64,000 bases of DNA from a bacterium (GCA_026705465.1 JAPPAP010000037.1:1-64000); one strand, 5' to 3'; shown: positions 32,943 through 41,377, counted from the first letter of the stretch. Notes: a model not told the origin generated them from the letters alone. Numbers and translations: made by a program.

Positions 32943-34100
32943 ATGTCGAGTGACCAGACGATGCGCGACCTCATGGCCAACCTGCCGGTTCCGGAGTTTG
33001 AGTCCACGCCGTGGGCATCTCCGCCTCCTTTGTCGGAGGCGACGGTTGCCATCGTGACTAGTGCGGGGCTGCACCGGGCGGACCAGGACCGCTTTGAAGG
33101 CCGGGGCGACACCAGCTATCGGATGCTTGATCGGAGCGACCGGGAACTGATCCTGGGCCACTGGAGCTCCAATTTCGACCGGGCTGCATATGTGTCCGAC
33201 CACAACGTGGTGTACCCCATCGATCGCTTGGAGGAATTGGCCGCTAACGGCACCATCGGGGCCGTAGCTCCTCGGCATTTGGCGTTCGCCGGAAACCAGC
33301 CCGACACTGTTTCGGAGGTGCGTCTCGACACTGGCCCCGCTGCCGCGGCAGAACTGCGGGCCGACGGGGTGGACGTGGCCATTTTGACGCCGGTTTGACC
33401 GCTGTGCACGCGCACCGTGTGTGTGCTGGCCCACGTGCTGGAAGACGCCGGCATCGCCACGGTGGTGCTGGCGTCGATGAAGCCGGTGGCTGAGCGGATG
33501 AACGTTCCCAGGGTGTTGTACTGCGAGTTCCCTCTGGGTCGCCCGTTGGGCATGCCCGACAACGCCCAATTCCAACATGGCGTGCTGGCCGCGGCATTCG
33601 ACCTGCTCAACGCCCCCTCTGGCCCAGTGTTGGTGGACTATCCGGAGGTGGTGGCGGCAATAGAGACGCCGCTGGCCTGTGCGCTGCCGCCCCGCTTTGA
33701 CCCTGATATCGCAGCGTCGGTGGACGAGGCCCAGGGACTGCGGGCCGCCTATGACCGGGCGGTGGCCCGTCGAGGAGCCACAGAAGTTGGCCGTTCGGTT
33801 GACGCTGATGGTGTTCCCGGCGCTCTAGCCGAACTGGAGCGACTGGTTGCCGGAGAACACTGGAAAGAGGTCTACGGCCCCCGGTTGGACACCATCGCCA
33901 TAGCCCACGACATCCGGGCCTACTACCAGGAGGCCGCCCTCGAATTAGCCGGTGGCCCGGTTCCAGGGGCACGGCAGGCTGAGGCCTGGTTCTACGAGCA
34001 GACCGAGGCGGGCAAGACGCTGGCCGCCGCCCGCGACGCCCTCACCGAGCAGGAGGCCCCCAGCGGCATCACGTTCTACATGCAGCCTGTGGGACGCTGA
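32943..34100 (+). CDS. GrdB/PrdB-like reductase family selenoprotein with UGA-encoded Sec152
   Basis: Two open stretches join if TGA at 33396-33398 is read as selenocysteine, giving 385 residues. The join reads V-A-I-L-T-P-V-U-P-L-C-T-R-T-V-C, aligning with A-V-I-L-T-S-T-U-G-T-C-T-R-C in clostridial glycine reductase GrdB. Upstream T-V-A-I-V-T-S-A-G and N-V-V-Y-P-I-D-R-L-E-E-L and downstream E-F-P-L-G-R-P-L-G are also family features. GrdB and PrdB cleave C-N bonds of glycine or D-proline by a selenol. No other reductase subunits lie nearby, so the substrate is unknown. About 120 C-terminal residues form an extra region. ATG 32943 follows GGGAGAG. Confidence 0.85.
33396..33398 (+). other. Recoded UGA: selenocysteine codon of the GrdB/PrdB-like gene
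   Basis: TGA lies in the U-x-x-C redox motif at the position occupied by Sec in GrdB. The protein family continues in the same frame on both sides, and the downstream part has no start codon giving a complete domain. Confidence 0.85.
33406..33426 (+). promoter_or_regulatory. Candidate SECIS hairpin of the GrdB/PrdB-like gene
   Basis: Eight pairs (GCACGCGC 33406-33413 with GUGUGUGC 33419-33426, two of them G-U) close the loop ACCGU. A shifted register pairs 33410-33415 with 33421-33426 and closes CGUGU, which has the G near the loop start preferred by SelB. The hairpin is 7 to 28 bases after the UGA, the usual zone. The exact active structure is not certain. Confidence 0.6.
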
Positions 34101-34104
34101 GTTA

Positions 34105-35265
34105 TCAGCGCACCGCGGGCAGCGGATCGCCGATTCGGGCGAAGCACTCGGCGGCGGTTGCTCCCATGAACGCGGTTCTCACCTCATCATCGAGTTCATT
34201 GAGCGCCGGCCGGTAGAGCTCGATCGGGTCGGCGTTACCCTCCTGGTGGGGATAGTCGGAGGAGAACACCACCATGTCGGGCAGCGCGGCCAGCACCTCG
34301 AGGGCATCGGTGTCGCCGAATCCGGGCAGGGGAGTGAGTCGCAGGTTGCGGTGGAGCATCTCCTCGCCGCTGGTGGGCCACGGCCAGTCGCCCAAGGACG
34401 GCGATGACAGGCACTGGCGGGACAGTGTTGCCACATACCAGGGGAGCCATCCAGCCCTCATCTCCTCGACCAGCACGGTGAGATCGGGGAACCGGTGGAA
34501 CACCCCGCCGAACAGCATGCTGGCAATGAGATTCTGGGCGGCGTGCAGCCGCTGGGTGTTGGCCAGCCGGATCAGCCCGCCTATGCCAGCCCCATCGGGC
34601 AAGTCCCAGCCGATATCGGCCCACTTCGAGAAGTCCGACTCGGTGTTTCCCACATGGATCACCGCCACCATGCCCAGGGAGGTGGCCGCAGCCCACACCT
34701 GATCCCAGTCGGGGTGACCGGGCGGGCCTCCAGCGGGCGCTCCCCGGCAGGTGTAGAGGAAGAACGCCCGGGAGCCCCGCTCCCGACACCGCTCCAGCTC
34801 AGCCACCGCGTGGTCCAGATCAGAGAAGTCGATGGTGGCCACTGTGTGGAGCCGATTGTGCTGGTCTGAAAGCTGGTCGGTGAGGAAGTCGTTGCAGCGT
34901 TGGGCGGCGACCACGCGATCCTCAGGCCGCAAATAGTCGAGCTTCTGCCAATAGCCGCCGGGGTTCACCAGGCAGTGGTCGATGCCCACCGAGTCCATCC
35001 ACGCCACCCGCTCGGCCGCAGTGGAATCGTGGCGGGGGTGCAGAATCACCGGCCCGCCGGATTCTTCGGCCCGCTCAAAAAGCTTGGGGAGCAGTTCTGC
35101 CGGGCTTGGCAAACGATCCGCGGGAAGCACTTGAAGCAGGTCCCCGGCGATGGCGTTGGCCAGATGGGTCCGATTGTCGGGAATCTGATCGGCCCACGGC
35201 TTCATGGGATCAACCCCGGCCGAGTCCCCCGTGATCTCCCAATGGGTATCCACGTCCACGATCAT
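34105..35265 (-). CDS. Amidohydrolase-2 (ACMSD-like) metal-dependent hydrolase
   Basis: The 386-residue TIM-barrel protein begins I-V-D-V-D-T-H-W, has a metal-ligand histidine region V-A-V-I-H-V-G-N near residue 195 and the family motif F-S-S-D-Y-P-H-Q-E-G near 335. These are typical of the ACMSD/amidohydrolase-2 group, which decarboxylates or hydrolyses aromatic or cyclic acids. It converges on the GrdB-like gene with four bases between stops. It is one of three such paralogues in the window; the substrate is unknown. Confidence 0.85.
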   Translation of the reverse strand: MIVDVDTHWEITGDSAGVDPMKPWADQIPDNRTHLANAIAGDLLQVLPADRLPSPAELLPKLFERAEESGGPVILHPRHDSTAAERVAWMDSVGIDHCLVNPGGYWQKLDYLRPEDRVVAAQRCNDFLTDQLSDQHNRLHTVATIDFSDLDHAVAELERCRERGSRAFFLYTCRGAPAGGPPGHPDWDQVWAAATSLGMVAVIHVGNTESDFSKWADIGWDLPDGAGIGGLIRLANTQRLHAAQNLIASMLFGGVFHRFPDLTVLVEEMRAGWLPWYVATLSRQCLSSPSLGDWPWPTSGEEMLHRNLRLTPLPGFGDTDALEVLAALPDMVVFSSDYPHQEGNADPIELYRPALNELDDEVRTAFMGATAAECFARIGDPLPAVR

Positions 35266-35300
35266 GGGCCGAGTCTAAGTGGTGGCCCGCCCACCCGCCC

Positions 35301-37004
35301 TCAGTCGAGTCGGGCGATATACCAACGTGGTGGTGAGGCGGAGATTTCGGGGGCGGTGAGGGGGGCCGAATTTGAACCGGACTGTCCGTCGCCAACTCCG
35401 ACATTGAAATCCTCGTCGAATACGGCTTCGGGGAACTTGTAGGTCTGAACCTGGGCGAGCACGAAGTCCCGGCCAACGGCCACCTGGACCTCGGTGAAGG
35501 AGTTGTCGTTTTCGGTTCGCTCGGGAAGGCCGAAGGCCTCTTGGAGGGTTTGCCACTCCCAGTCGGTCCCGTCCACCGACCAGCCCACCAAGAAATCGTT
35601 GGGGTCGTAAGCACTGCGGGCAGTCGCTTCCTGTTCCAAGAATGCGGCCGATATCTCCTCACCGGAGAAGGCCACAAGTTCGTCTCCGGTCACGGGGTGG
35701 TCAAACACCACCATGAAGCCGCCCACCTCCGTGAAGCCGTTGTTGCCCTCGACTTCTCGCACTCCTTCTGGCGGCATCTCACTTTGGACGGCCACCGCGT
35801 CGAAGACATACACGGCTGTGTCTTCATCCAAATCCCACAGCGTGATGCCGCCTTCAGGTTGGTTGTACCGGAGTTCGTAGCCGTCTTTCTCGATGCTGAT
35901 GTCGGGCATAGAGAATTCGTCATCAGAGTTGTCGTAGGGCGCTTCGGGGCCTCCGACCATGGCAATGCCCGCGGGTCCGACAGCGAGATCAGGAACCCAG
36001 CCGATGCCTTCGGGGAGGGTTAGCACCTGTCCGGAACCGTAGACACCCTCGAAGCGCTCGATCCGGTATTCCGTGTAGCCCTCATCTGCGGTCCAGATCA
36101 TTTCGTGGGCGCTGTCAGTGACCTCTACATCCACGGGGGTACTGGTCCACTCACGACCATCTGAGGAATACAGCAAGTATTCCTGGCCGGAGTCGGACAC
36201 AATCAGACGAAAGCCGTCAGACGCTCCGTGGCCGCTGGCAAACCAACCCGGGAAATCTGCCACCGGCTCAGCTGGCCCACCATCGCTCAAGAGGACTTGG
36301 ACTCTGGCCACGCTGGGCTCAAAGTCCACGTCGCCCTCACCGCCCCCCTCCATGAGAGGCACCCCTGGTTCATGAATGGCCGCGACCACCATGAGTTGTC
36401 CGGCGACAATCGCGTCTGCGATCCAGGCCGTACCTTCGAATGAGCTCAGGTCGACCGGCAGTTCAGTCCAGGTCTCACCTTGGTCGTCAGAAAACCGAAT
36501 CTGGGTATAGGGGGCTTCGAGGGTTGAGTCCCAACCTTGGATCAACCAGCGGTCGCCGGAGATGTCGGCGCTCCACGGCAGGAAACCGGCGGGAACAGGG
36601 ATCGGAGTCCACTCCCTGCCGTTCTCAGAGACCATGATCGAATCCATGCCGCGGTCGATGAAGCTCATAGCCAGAACACGCCCGTCGCCTACCGACTGGA
36701 GTTGGACAGTTGAGGTCTCGTCGGCGCCTAGTACGCGGGAGAGATCGACTTCGGTCCAAGCCAGACCAGTGTCATCAGGGGAGTCGGTTGGAGTAGCTGC
36801 GGGCTCTGGTGTCGAAGTGACTCCTTCTGGCGTGGCAATCTCCGGAATCGGTGTCTGCACCGGATCGGGACGCCCGCTGCCCGCAATCACTTCGGTGCTA
36901 TCTGATGACGAGCAGGCCGCGAACCCGCCGATGAAGAGAGTCACGAGGGCCGAAATGCCAGCTACTGTCCGAAAGCTCGTCTTGGTCAAGATCACGACCA
37001 CCAA
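35301..37004 (-). CDS. Secreted BNR/sialidase-like beta-propeller lipoprotein
   Basis: The 567-residue protein has an N-terminal hydrophobic signal and lipobox F-A-A-C near residue 30, a proline/threonine-rich linker, and repeated N-G-R-E-W, D-Q-G-E-T-W and D-G-T-D-W-E-W segments resembling Asp-box (BNR) turns of beta-propellers. It is a paralogue of the extracytoplasmic part of the next gene (37142): both contain W-T-E, V-G-D-G-R-V-L-A and G-D-R-W-L in the same order. The start is unclear, with TTG 37004 and GTG 37001 or 36995 available and no strong ribosome-binding site. Function unknown; substrate binding or surface sensing is possible. Confidence 0.7.
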   Translation of the reverse strand: MVVVILTKTSFRTVAGISALVTLFIGGFAACSSSDSTEVIAGSGRPDPVQTPIPEIATPEGVTSTPEPAATPTDSPDDTGLAWTEVDLSRVLGADETSTVQLQSVGDGRVLAMSFIDRGMDSIMVSENGREWTPIPVPAGFLPWSADISGDRWLIQGWDSTLEAPYTQIRFSDDQGETWTELPVDLSSFEGTAWIADAIVAGQLMVVAAIHEPGVPLMEGGGEGDVDFEPSVARVQVLLSDGGPAEPVADFPGWFASGHGASDGFRLIVSDSGQEYLLYSSDGREWTSTPVDVEVTDSAHEMIWTADEGYTEYRIERFEGVYGSGQVLTLPEGIGWVPDLAVGPAGIAMVGGPEAPYDNSDDEFSMPDISIEKDGYELRYNQPEGGITLWDLDEDTAVYVFDAVAVQSEMPPEGVREVEGNNGFTEVGGFMVVFDHPVTGDELVAFSGEEISAAFLEQEATARSAYDPNDFLVGWSVDGTDWEWQTLQEAFGLPERTENDNSFTEVQVAVGRDFVLAQVQTYKFPEAVFDEDFNVGVGDGQSGSNSAPLTAPEISASPPRWYIARLD

Positions 37005-37039
37005 ACACTAGGTGCGGCATCCATGTAGTGGGGGACGCA

Positions 37040-37096
37040 GACGGCAGTGCGGGCGGTTGGTGCGGAGGGGGAACGCTCCAACCGCCCGCAGCCGTC
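37040..37096. terminator. Long GC-rich hairpin between the two BNR-protein genes
   Basis: Arms GACGGC (37040-37045) plus a 13-base segment (37048-37060) pair perfectly with 37078-37096, leaving only a two-base bulge and a 17-base loop. It lies after the stop of the membrane sensor-like gene and before the lipoprotein gene. No U-run follows, so it could be an I-shaped terminator, attenuator or processing site. Confidence 0.55.
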
Positions 37097-37141
37097 CCGC
37101 CGTCTAAGCCAGAGCCGTTGGTTGTGGCCCTAACGCTCTTC

Positions 37142-39121
37142 TCATTCTACGGTGGCGATGAACCATCGCGGGGGTAGATATGTGACGGAGAAGGCGCCAT
37201 CGCCGCTGTCGCTGGGCGTCTCAGGGGGATCAAGAACGCCAGTCTCGACTCGGGCGATTATGAAGTGGCTGCCGACGGCCAACTCGACGTTGGTGAACTC
37301 TTTCTCAATATCGGCTAGTTCGGTCAATCCGAAGGCATCGGAAAGGGTTTGCCACACCCAGTCACTGCCGTTGGCCGACCAACCCATCCATGGTTCGACC
37401 TGCTGGGGCCTGATGTCTGGTGCGGCCAGAAGGCTCTCATCATCGATCCGGGGTTCCAGTTCTTCCATGGTGAACGACACCATGTGATCACCGGTTTCGG
37501 GATCCTCAAAGACCAACTGCTCGGTAGCGCCATCGCTGCCTTCCACGACCCGGATGCCTTCAGGGAGCATGTTGGCCTGTTCGTTCTCGGCGTCGACTAC
37601 ATAGACGGCCGCGTCCTTCGTCAGGTCCCATAGGGTGAAGCCGCCAGCGGGCTCGTTGTAGCGCAACTCGTAACCGTCTTTGGTCACCTGCAAGTTCAGC
37701 TCAAAGTCGGCACCGGGGAAGCTCCCGGGCACGGCCACCATGGCGATGCCCGCGGGTCCCACCGAGAGGCGATTCACATGGGCGATTCCGTTGGGAAGTT
37801 CGGCGGCCAGAGGGGCGGTGAGCACGCCAACGGAGCGTTCGACTCGGTAGTCGCCTGCTGTTCCACCCGACGTCCAGATCGTTTCCATGGTTGACCCGTA
37901 GTAGTTGGAGAGGCGATCGACGAGAACGCCGTCGTCGGTGGACAAAGGAGATGGGCTCCATTGACGGCCATTGGGGGAGGTCAGCTTGAGCGACCCTTCG
38001 GTGGCCAGCATCAAGAGATGGAAGCCGTCGGTTGCGCCGTAACCGGCAACATCCCAGCCCTGATACTGGGCCACGAGTTCCGCAGCTCCACCGTCGCTGT
38101 GGAAGATGCGGACAAAGTTCCGGTCGCCTCCGTAGAGGAAATGCTCCTCCTCGGGGGTCAGCTCAAAAGACTCGGGCGGTGACGATTCGTCTCGGGTGAA
38201 GCTCACGGTGTTGCCTTCCACGCCCATCCAGCCCCGTATCGACTCCTTGTCGGGTACTAGGCCACGGCCCACGATTACCGCGGCGATGTCGACATGGACT
38301 TGGGTCTCGACCGCCAGCACCATATTTTGCCCGGACACAGCCGCCGCCTCGATGCGGGAAGTCTCGTTGGGAGCAACGAAGTCGAGAGCTAGATCAGTCC
38401 ACGTGGTTCCTTGGTCGTCAGAGAAAAACGCCTGAGCCCCAAGGCTGGTGTCATTGAATCGCGAACCGGTCACGAGCCAGCGATCCCCAGCGATGTCGAA
38501 CCTCTCAGGGGCGAAAGATGACGGCATCGGAATCACAGTCCAGTCGGCGCCGTTCTCGGTGATCATCACCTGGTTGCCTTCGGGGCCGTAGACCTGTGCC
38601 AGCACGCGTCCGTCGCCGACCGAGACGATGCTGTGGACATCGACTGCGTCAGCCCCAAAGACGCTGTTCGGCTCGAATTCGGTCCATGCAGGTGCGGGAA
38701 TGGTGGAAAGGCTCTCTGGGGTTGGAGGCTCGGAACTCGTTTCGGAGCCTGTCTGCGGGGTGTCTTCTGGTTCGCTCGGAGATTCTGCGGATGGTGCCAG
38801 GGTTGGTTCTGCGCTCGGCTCGGGTGCAGGGGGTGCGGTGGGGTCAACGACCACGATCAATTCAGTGGGCTGATCGTCTGCGAAGGCGTTCCAGGCCGCG
38901 ATTCCGCCTGCTACCAGGGCAACCGATGCGGCGATGCCCATTACCGCGCGCCGGGTGTTGCGGGCCTTGGCCCGGGCGGCGGCCCGCTCGGCGATCAAGG
39001 ACACCGGCGGTCGGGCCGCCGGGGTATCGACTCGTTCTCGGATGGCGGAACCGAGGGCCTCGCCTAGGGCTTGATCGTCGGTTCCGTCCAGGTTCTCAGG
39101 GGTGCGGCGCTCGTCGCTCAC
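37142..39121 (-). CDS. Membrane protein paired with an ECF sigma factor (probable anti-sigma/sensor) with BNR-like extracytoplasmic domain
   Basis: The 659-residue protein starts with about 58 cytosolic residues, then a transmembrane segment (A-V-M-G-I-A-A-S-V-A-L-V-A-G-G), a proline/serine/glutamate-rich stalk and a large domain with BNR-like repeats (N-G-A-D-W, D-Q-G-T-T-W, N-G-R-Q-W, N-G-S-D-W-V-W). Its ATG overlaps the TGA of the sigma-factor gene (ATGA). In actinobacteria such genes often encode the anti-sigma partner. The N-terminus has no H-x3-C-x2-C zinc anti-sigma motif, so it would be a cysteine-free type. The outer domain could sense an extracellular ligand. Confidence 0.7.
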   Translation of the reverse strand: MSDERRTPENLDGTDDQALGEALGSAIRERVDTPAARPPVSLIAERAAARAKARNTRRAVMGIAASVALVAGGIAAWNAFADDQPTELIVVVDPTAPPAPEPSAEPTLAPSAESPSEPEDTPQTGSETSSEPPTPESLSTIPAPAWTEFEPNSVFGADAVDVHSIVSVGDGRVLAQVYGPEGNQVMITENGADWTVIPMPSSFAPERFDIAGDRWLVTGSRFNDTSLGAQAFFSDDQGTTWTDLALDFVAPNETSRIEAAAVSGQNMVLAVETQVHVDIAAVIVGRGLVPDKESIRGWMGVEGNTVSFTRDESSPPESFELTPEEEHFLYGGDRNFVRIFHSDGGAAELVAQYQGWDVAGYGATDGFHLLMLATEGSLKLTSPNGRQWSPSPLSTDDGVLVDRLSNYYGSTMETIWTSGGTAGDYRVERSVGVLTAPLAAELPNGIAHVNRLSVGPAGIAMVAVPGSFPGADFELNLQVTKDGYELRYNEPAGGFTLWDLTKDAAVYVVDAENEQANMLPEGIRVVEGSDGATEQLVFEDPETGDHMVSFTMEELEPRIDDESLLAAPDIRPQQVEPWMGWSANGSDWVWQTLSDAFGLTELADIEKEFTNVELAVGSHFIIARVETGVLDPPETPSDSGDGAFSVTYLPPRWFIATVE

Positions 39122-39654
39122 TGCTCGACCACCTTTCGCAATTCAGCCAGTCCTCGGGAGGTGGCGCTCTTTACCGTGCCCGGCCGCATCCCCATGGCCT
39201 GGGCGATCTCCTTCTCGGTCATGTCGGCGTAGAACTTCAAGACAAGGACGGTCTTCTGACGGGATGAGAGCTGGTCTAGGGCATCAAGCAGGTAGTCCCG
39301 ATCCTCGGGCTGAGAGGGGATGAACGGCCGAATGCCAATCCGCCGCCTCACTTCGCGTTTTCTCAGCTCGCTGCGGGCACCGTTTACCACTGCGGTGCGC
39401 AGGTAGCCGCCGGGATGGTCGAGCCGGCTCCAGCGTTCGTACACCCGGGCAAAGGCATCCTGGACGATCTCTTCCGCGATCTCCTGTGTGTCCACCAACC
39501 CTCGAGCCAGGCGGACCATCGGTGCATATTCGTCCCGGTATAGGTCGTCAAAACTGGCCAGCCGAGGAACTTCGCCTGTCGTCGCGGGATCACGCCAAAT
39601 CGGCTGGTTGCCCTCTGAAACTCCCGAAGCCATCCAAGGGATAGTCTTCATCAC
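39118..39654 (-). CDS. ECF-type RNA polymerase sigma factor (SigE family)
   Basis: The 178-residue protein has region 2 (L-Y-R-D-E-Y-A-P-M-V-R-L-A-R, then E-I-V-Q-D-A-F-A-R-V-Y-E-R-W near residue 65) and region 4 with the HTH-containing segment L-S-S-R-Q-K-T-V-L-V-L-K-F-Y-A-D-M-T-E-K-E-I-A near 135. It should direct transcription in response to an envelope signal relayed by the overlapping membrane-protein gene. Starts at 39654 or 39651 are nearly leaderless relative to the promoter candidate upstream; ATG 39630 is a later alternative. Confidence 0.88.
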   Translation of the reverse strand: MMKTIPWMASGVSEGNQPIWRDPATTGEVPRLASFDDLYRDEYAPMVRLARGLVDTQEIAEEIVQDAFARVYERWSRLDHPGGYLRTAVVNGARSELRKREVRRRIGIRPFIPSQPEDRDYLLDALDQLSSRQKTVLVLKFYADMTEKEIAQAMGMRPGTVKSATSRGLAELRKVVEQ

Positions 39655-39662
39655 TTGGCTAC

Positions 39663-39688
39663 GACGCCCGGTGATGCTTTTTGGTTCC
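39663..39688 (-). promoter_or_regulatory. ECF-type promoter GGAACC-N16-CGTC upstream of the sigma gene
   Basis: On the minus strand GGAACC (39688-39683) is followed after 16 bases by CGTC (39666-39663), the classic bipartite ECF promoter. Transcription would start around 39655, right at the annotated ATG (39654), giving a leaderless message. This suggests the sigma factor transcribes its own gene. Confidence 0.55.
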
Positions 39689-39764
39689 CTTTGTTCCTCC
39701 CGAGACCGCTGGAGGGCGCGGGCGGTTCAGGCTGATTCAGTTGCCCTTATGCTCGCTAGATTTT

Positions 39765-40970
39765 TCAGGCGGCCAAGACGTTCTTGAGAAGGGCTTCGTT
39801 GGGTTCAGCGGGAAGCTGATCGAGGGGCACGGCGATCTCTTCGTGAGTGGGTCCGTGCTGGGCGGCCAGTGGGGCTAGGGCGTCGAGGTCGAATCCGTAC
39901 AGGTCGGCGGCGTTGCTGGCCAGGATTTGCTGGAGCTCTGCCGGATCGGCGTCGCAGAACACCTGGCGCAGGTGCTCGCGGGTATAGGGACCGGTACCCT
40001 CGTTGTGGGGGTAGTCGGAGCCCCACATCAACTTGTGCGACCCCAGCACCTCTCGGGCGGCGGCGTCCTCGTGGCCTGGCTGGCTGGTTCCCACCCAGCA
40101 GTTCTGCTGGAAGTATTCGGTGGCGCTCTTGGGCAGGATGTGGCTCTCGTCGTAGCGCATCTCGCCCATGCGGCCGGTGTCGCGGATCTTGGCCAGGGTT
40201 TCGTCCATTTGGGCCAATGCACCCACCAGCCAGGCACAGCCCTGCTCGGTCATAACGAACTTGAGCTTGGGGAAACGCTCGAACACCCCTGACAGCAATA
40301 GCTGGTAGAAGGGCCGATGGGAGTAGAAGCTCACTTCGGTGATGAACAGCAGGTCGGCCACCGAGTACTTCCCGTAGTTGGGGGCACCAGTTCCACCGTG
40401 GCTGTTGACGATCACGCCAAGGTCCTCGCAGGCAGCCCAGAACGGGTCATAGACGGGGTCGTACAAGGGGGAGAGGTCCTTGCAGTCGGGCGGGATTGCC
40501 GAGATGAGCACGCCGCCGCGCAGGTTGTTGGCGGCGATGAACTCCACGTCTTTGATGGCCTCGTCCACGTCGTTCAAGAAGGTCTGGCCGATACCGGCCC
40601 GCTGATTGGGATACTCGGCGCACCAGGCGGCCAGCCAGCGGTTGTGGGCCCGAATGCCAGCCAGGCGGTGCTCAAGCTGGTCGGCCCGGGGCGGACGGGC
40701 GAACAGGATGAAGCTGGGGAAGAACGGAGGCACGGTGTTGGGGAACACCACCTCGCCGACCTGCCCGTCGGCGTAGAGGTCACCCAGACGGCGCTCGTTG
40801 TCCCAATTGCGCACCCGGCCGCCGTCTTGAAGGTCGCGGAACGGGTTGCGGTACTTCTCCCGCCAGGCGTCGAAGTCGTCGTGGTATTTCGATTCCAGGA
40901 AGCCGCGGTACGTCTCGTGGTTGGCACCAGCGTGGCAGTCGGCCGAGATGATGGTGTAGCGGTCGCTCAT
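39765..40970 (-). CDS. Amidohydrolase-2 family metal-dependent hydrolase
   Basis: The 401-residue barrel begins Y-T-I-I-S-A-D-C-H-A-G-A, has the mid-barrel histidine V-I-V-N-S-H-G-G near residue 205 and M-W-G-S-D-Y-P-H-N-E-G near 340. These are metal and catalytic regions of the ACMSD-like amidohydrolases. ATG at 40970 starts the domain; the extended frame to 41264 overlaps the divergent gene. It is similar in family to the genes at 34105 and 54370 but not a close duplicate. Confidence 0.87.
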   Translation of the reverse strand: MSDRYTIISADCHAGANHETYRGFLESKYHDDFDAWREKYRNPFRDLQDGGRVRNWDNERRLGDLYADGQVGEVVFPNTVPPFFPSFILFARPPRADQLEHRLAGIRAHNRWLAAWCAEYPNQRAGIGQTFLNDVDEAIKDVEFIAANNLRGGVLISAIPPDCKDLSPLYDPVYDPFWAACEDLGVIVNSHGGTGAPNYGKYSVADLLFITEVSFYSHRPFYQLLLSGVFERFPKLKFVMTEQGCAWLVGALAQMDETLAKIRDTGRMGEMRYDESHILPKSATEYFQQNCWVGTSQPGHEDAAAREVLGSHKLMWGSDYPHNEGTGPYTREHLRQVFCDADPAELQQILASNAADLYGFDLDALAPLAAQHGPTHEEIAVPLDQLPAEPNEALLKNVLAA

Positions 40971-40988
40971 TCCACTAGTTTGCCAACT

Positions 40989-41345
40989 GTGAGCAACTCG
41001 CCGGGCATCGTGGAAGGGGAGTGGGACGACCAGCCCCGCAACTGGCGGTCGTTCTTCAAGCGGTGGCGCCGCAGCAAGGAGCTTTTCCGGCTCGAGGTGG
41101 TGCGTACTGAGGCTATGTCGGCCGACGACTTTTTTGTGATCGGCCGAGCCACCGCTGGCCGGATTCAAGTGGGGGATGCTCTGGTGGTCGATAGCGGCGG
41201 CGGCCCCATCGGCACCTACGTCGTCTCCATTGACCACACTGTGCAGAACGACGACGAGTTCCACATGCTGATGGCCCTCAAACTCGACGGCATCGGCCCC
41301 GACTCCGGCATCGGCCCCGGCACCATCATCCGCCAGTCCGGCTAG
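40989..41345 (+). CDS. Small beta-barrel protein resembling translation-factor domain 2
   Basis: The 118-residue protein starts at GTG 40989, 18 bases from the divergent amidohydrolase start. After a basic N-terminal stretch (F-F-K-R-W-R-R-S-K) it has E-A-M-S-A-D-D-F-F-V-I-G-R-A-T-A-G-R-I-Q-V-G-D-A-L. G-R-x-x-x-G-x-I-x-V-G-D is the pattern of the second beta-barrel domain of EF-Tu-like GTPases, here without any G domain. Function unknown. Composition and a conserved-looking barrel suggest a real gene. Confidence 0.6.
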   Translation: MSNSPGIVEGEWDDQPRNWRSFFKRWRRSKELFRLEVVRTEAMSADDFFVIGRATAGRIQVGDALVVDSGGGPIGTYVVSIDHTVQNDDEFHMLMALKLDGIGPDSGIGPGTIIRQSG

Positions 41346-41377
41346 AGGGGCCTGGTCTGGCTCAACCTACTGGGGTC

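Noticed and set aside
32943-34100. Two separate genes or a nonsense mutation in the GrdB-like region
   Set aside because: The TGA falls in the U-x-x-C motif of the family, and the downstream part has no start codon that gives a complete domain.
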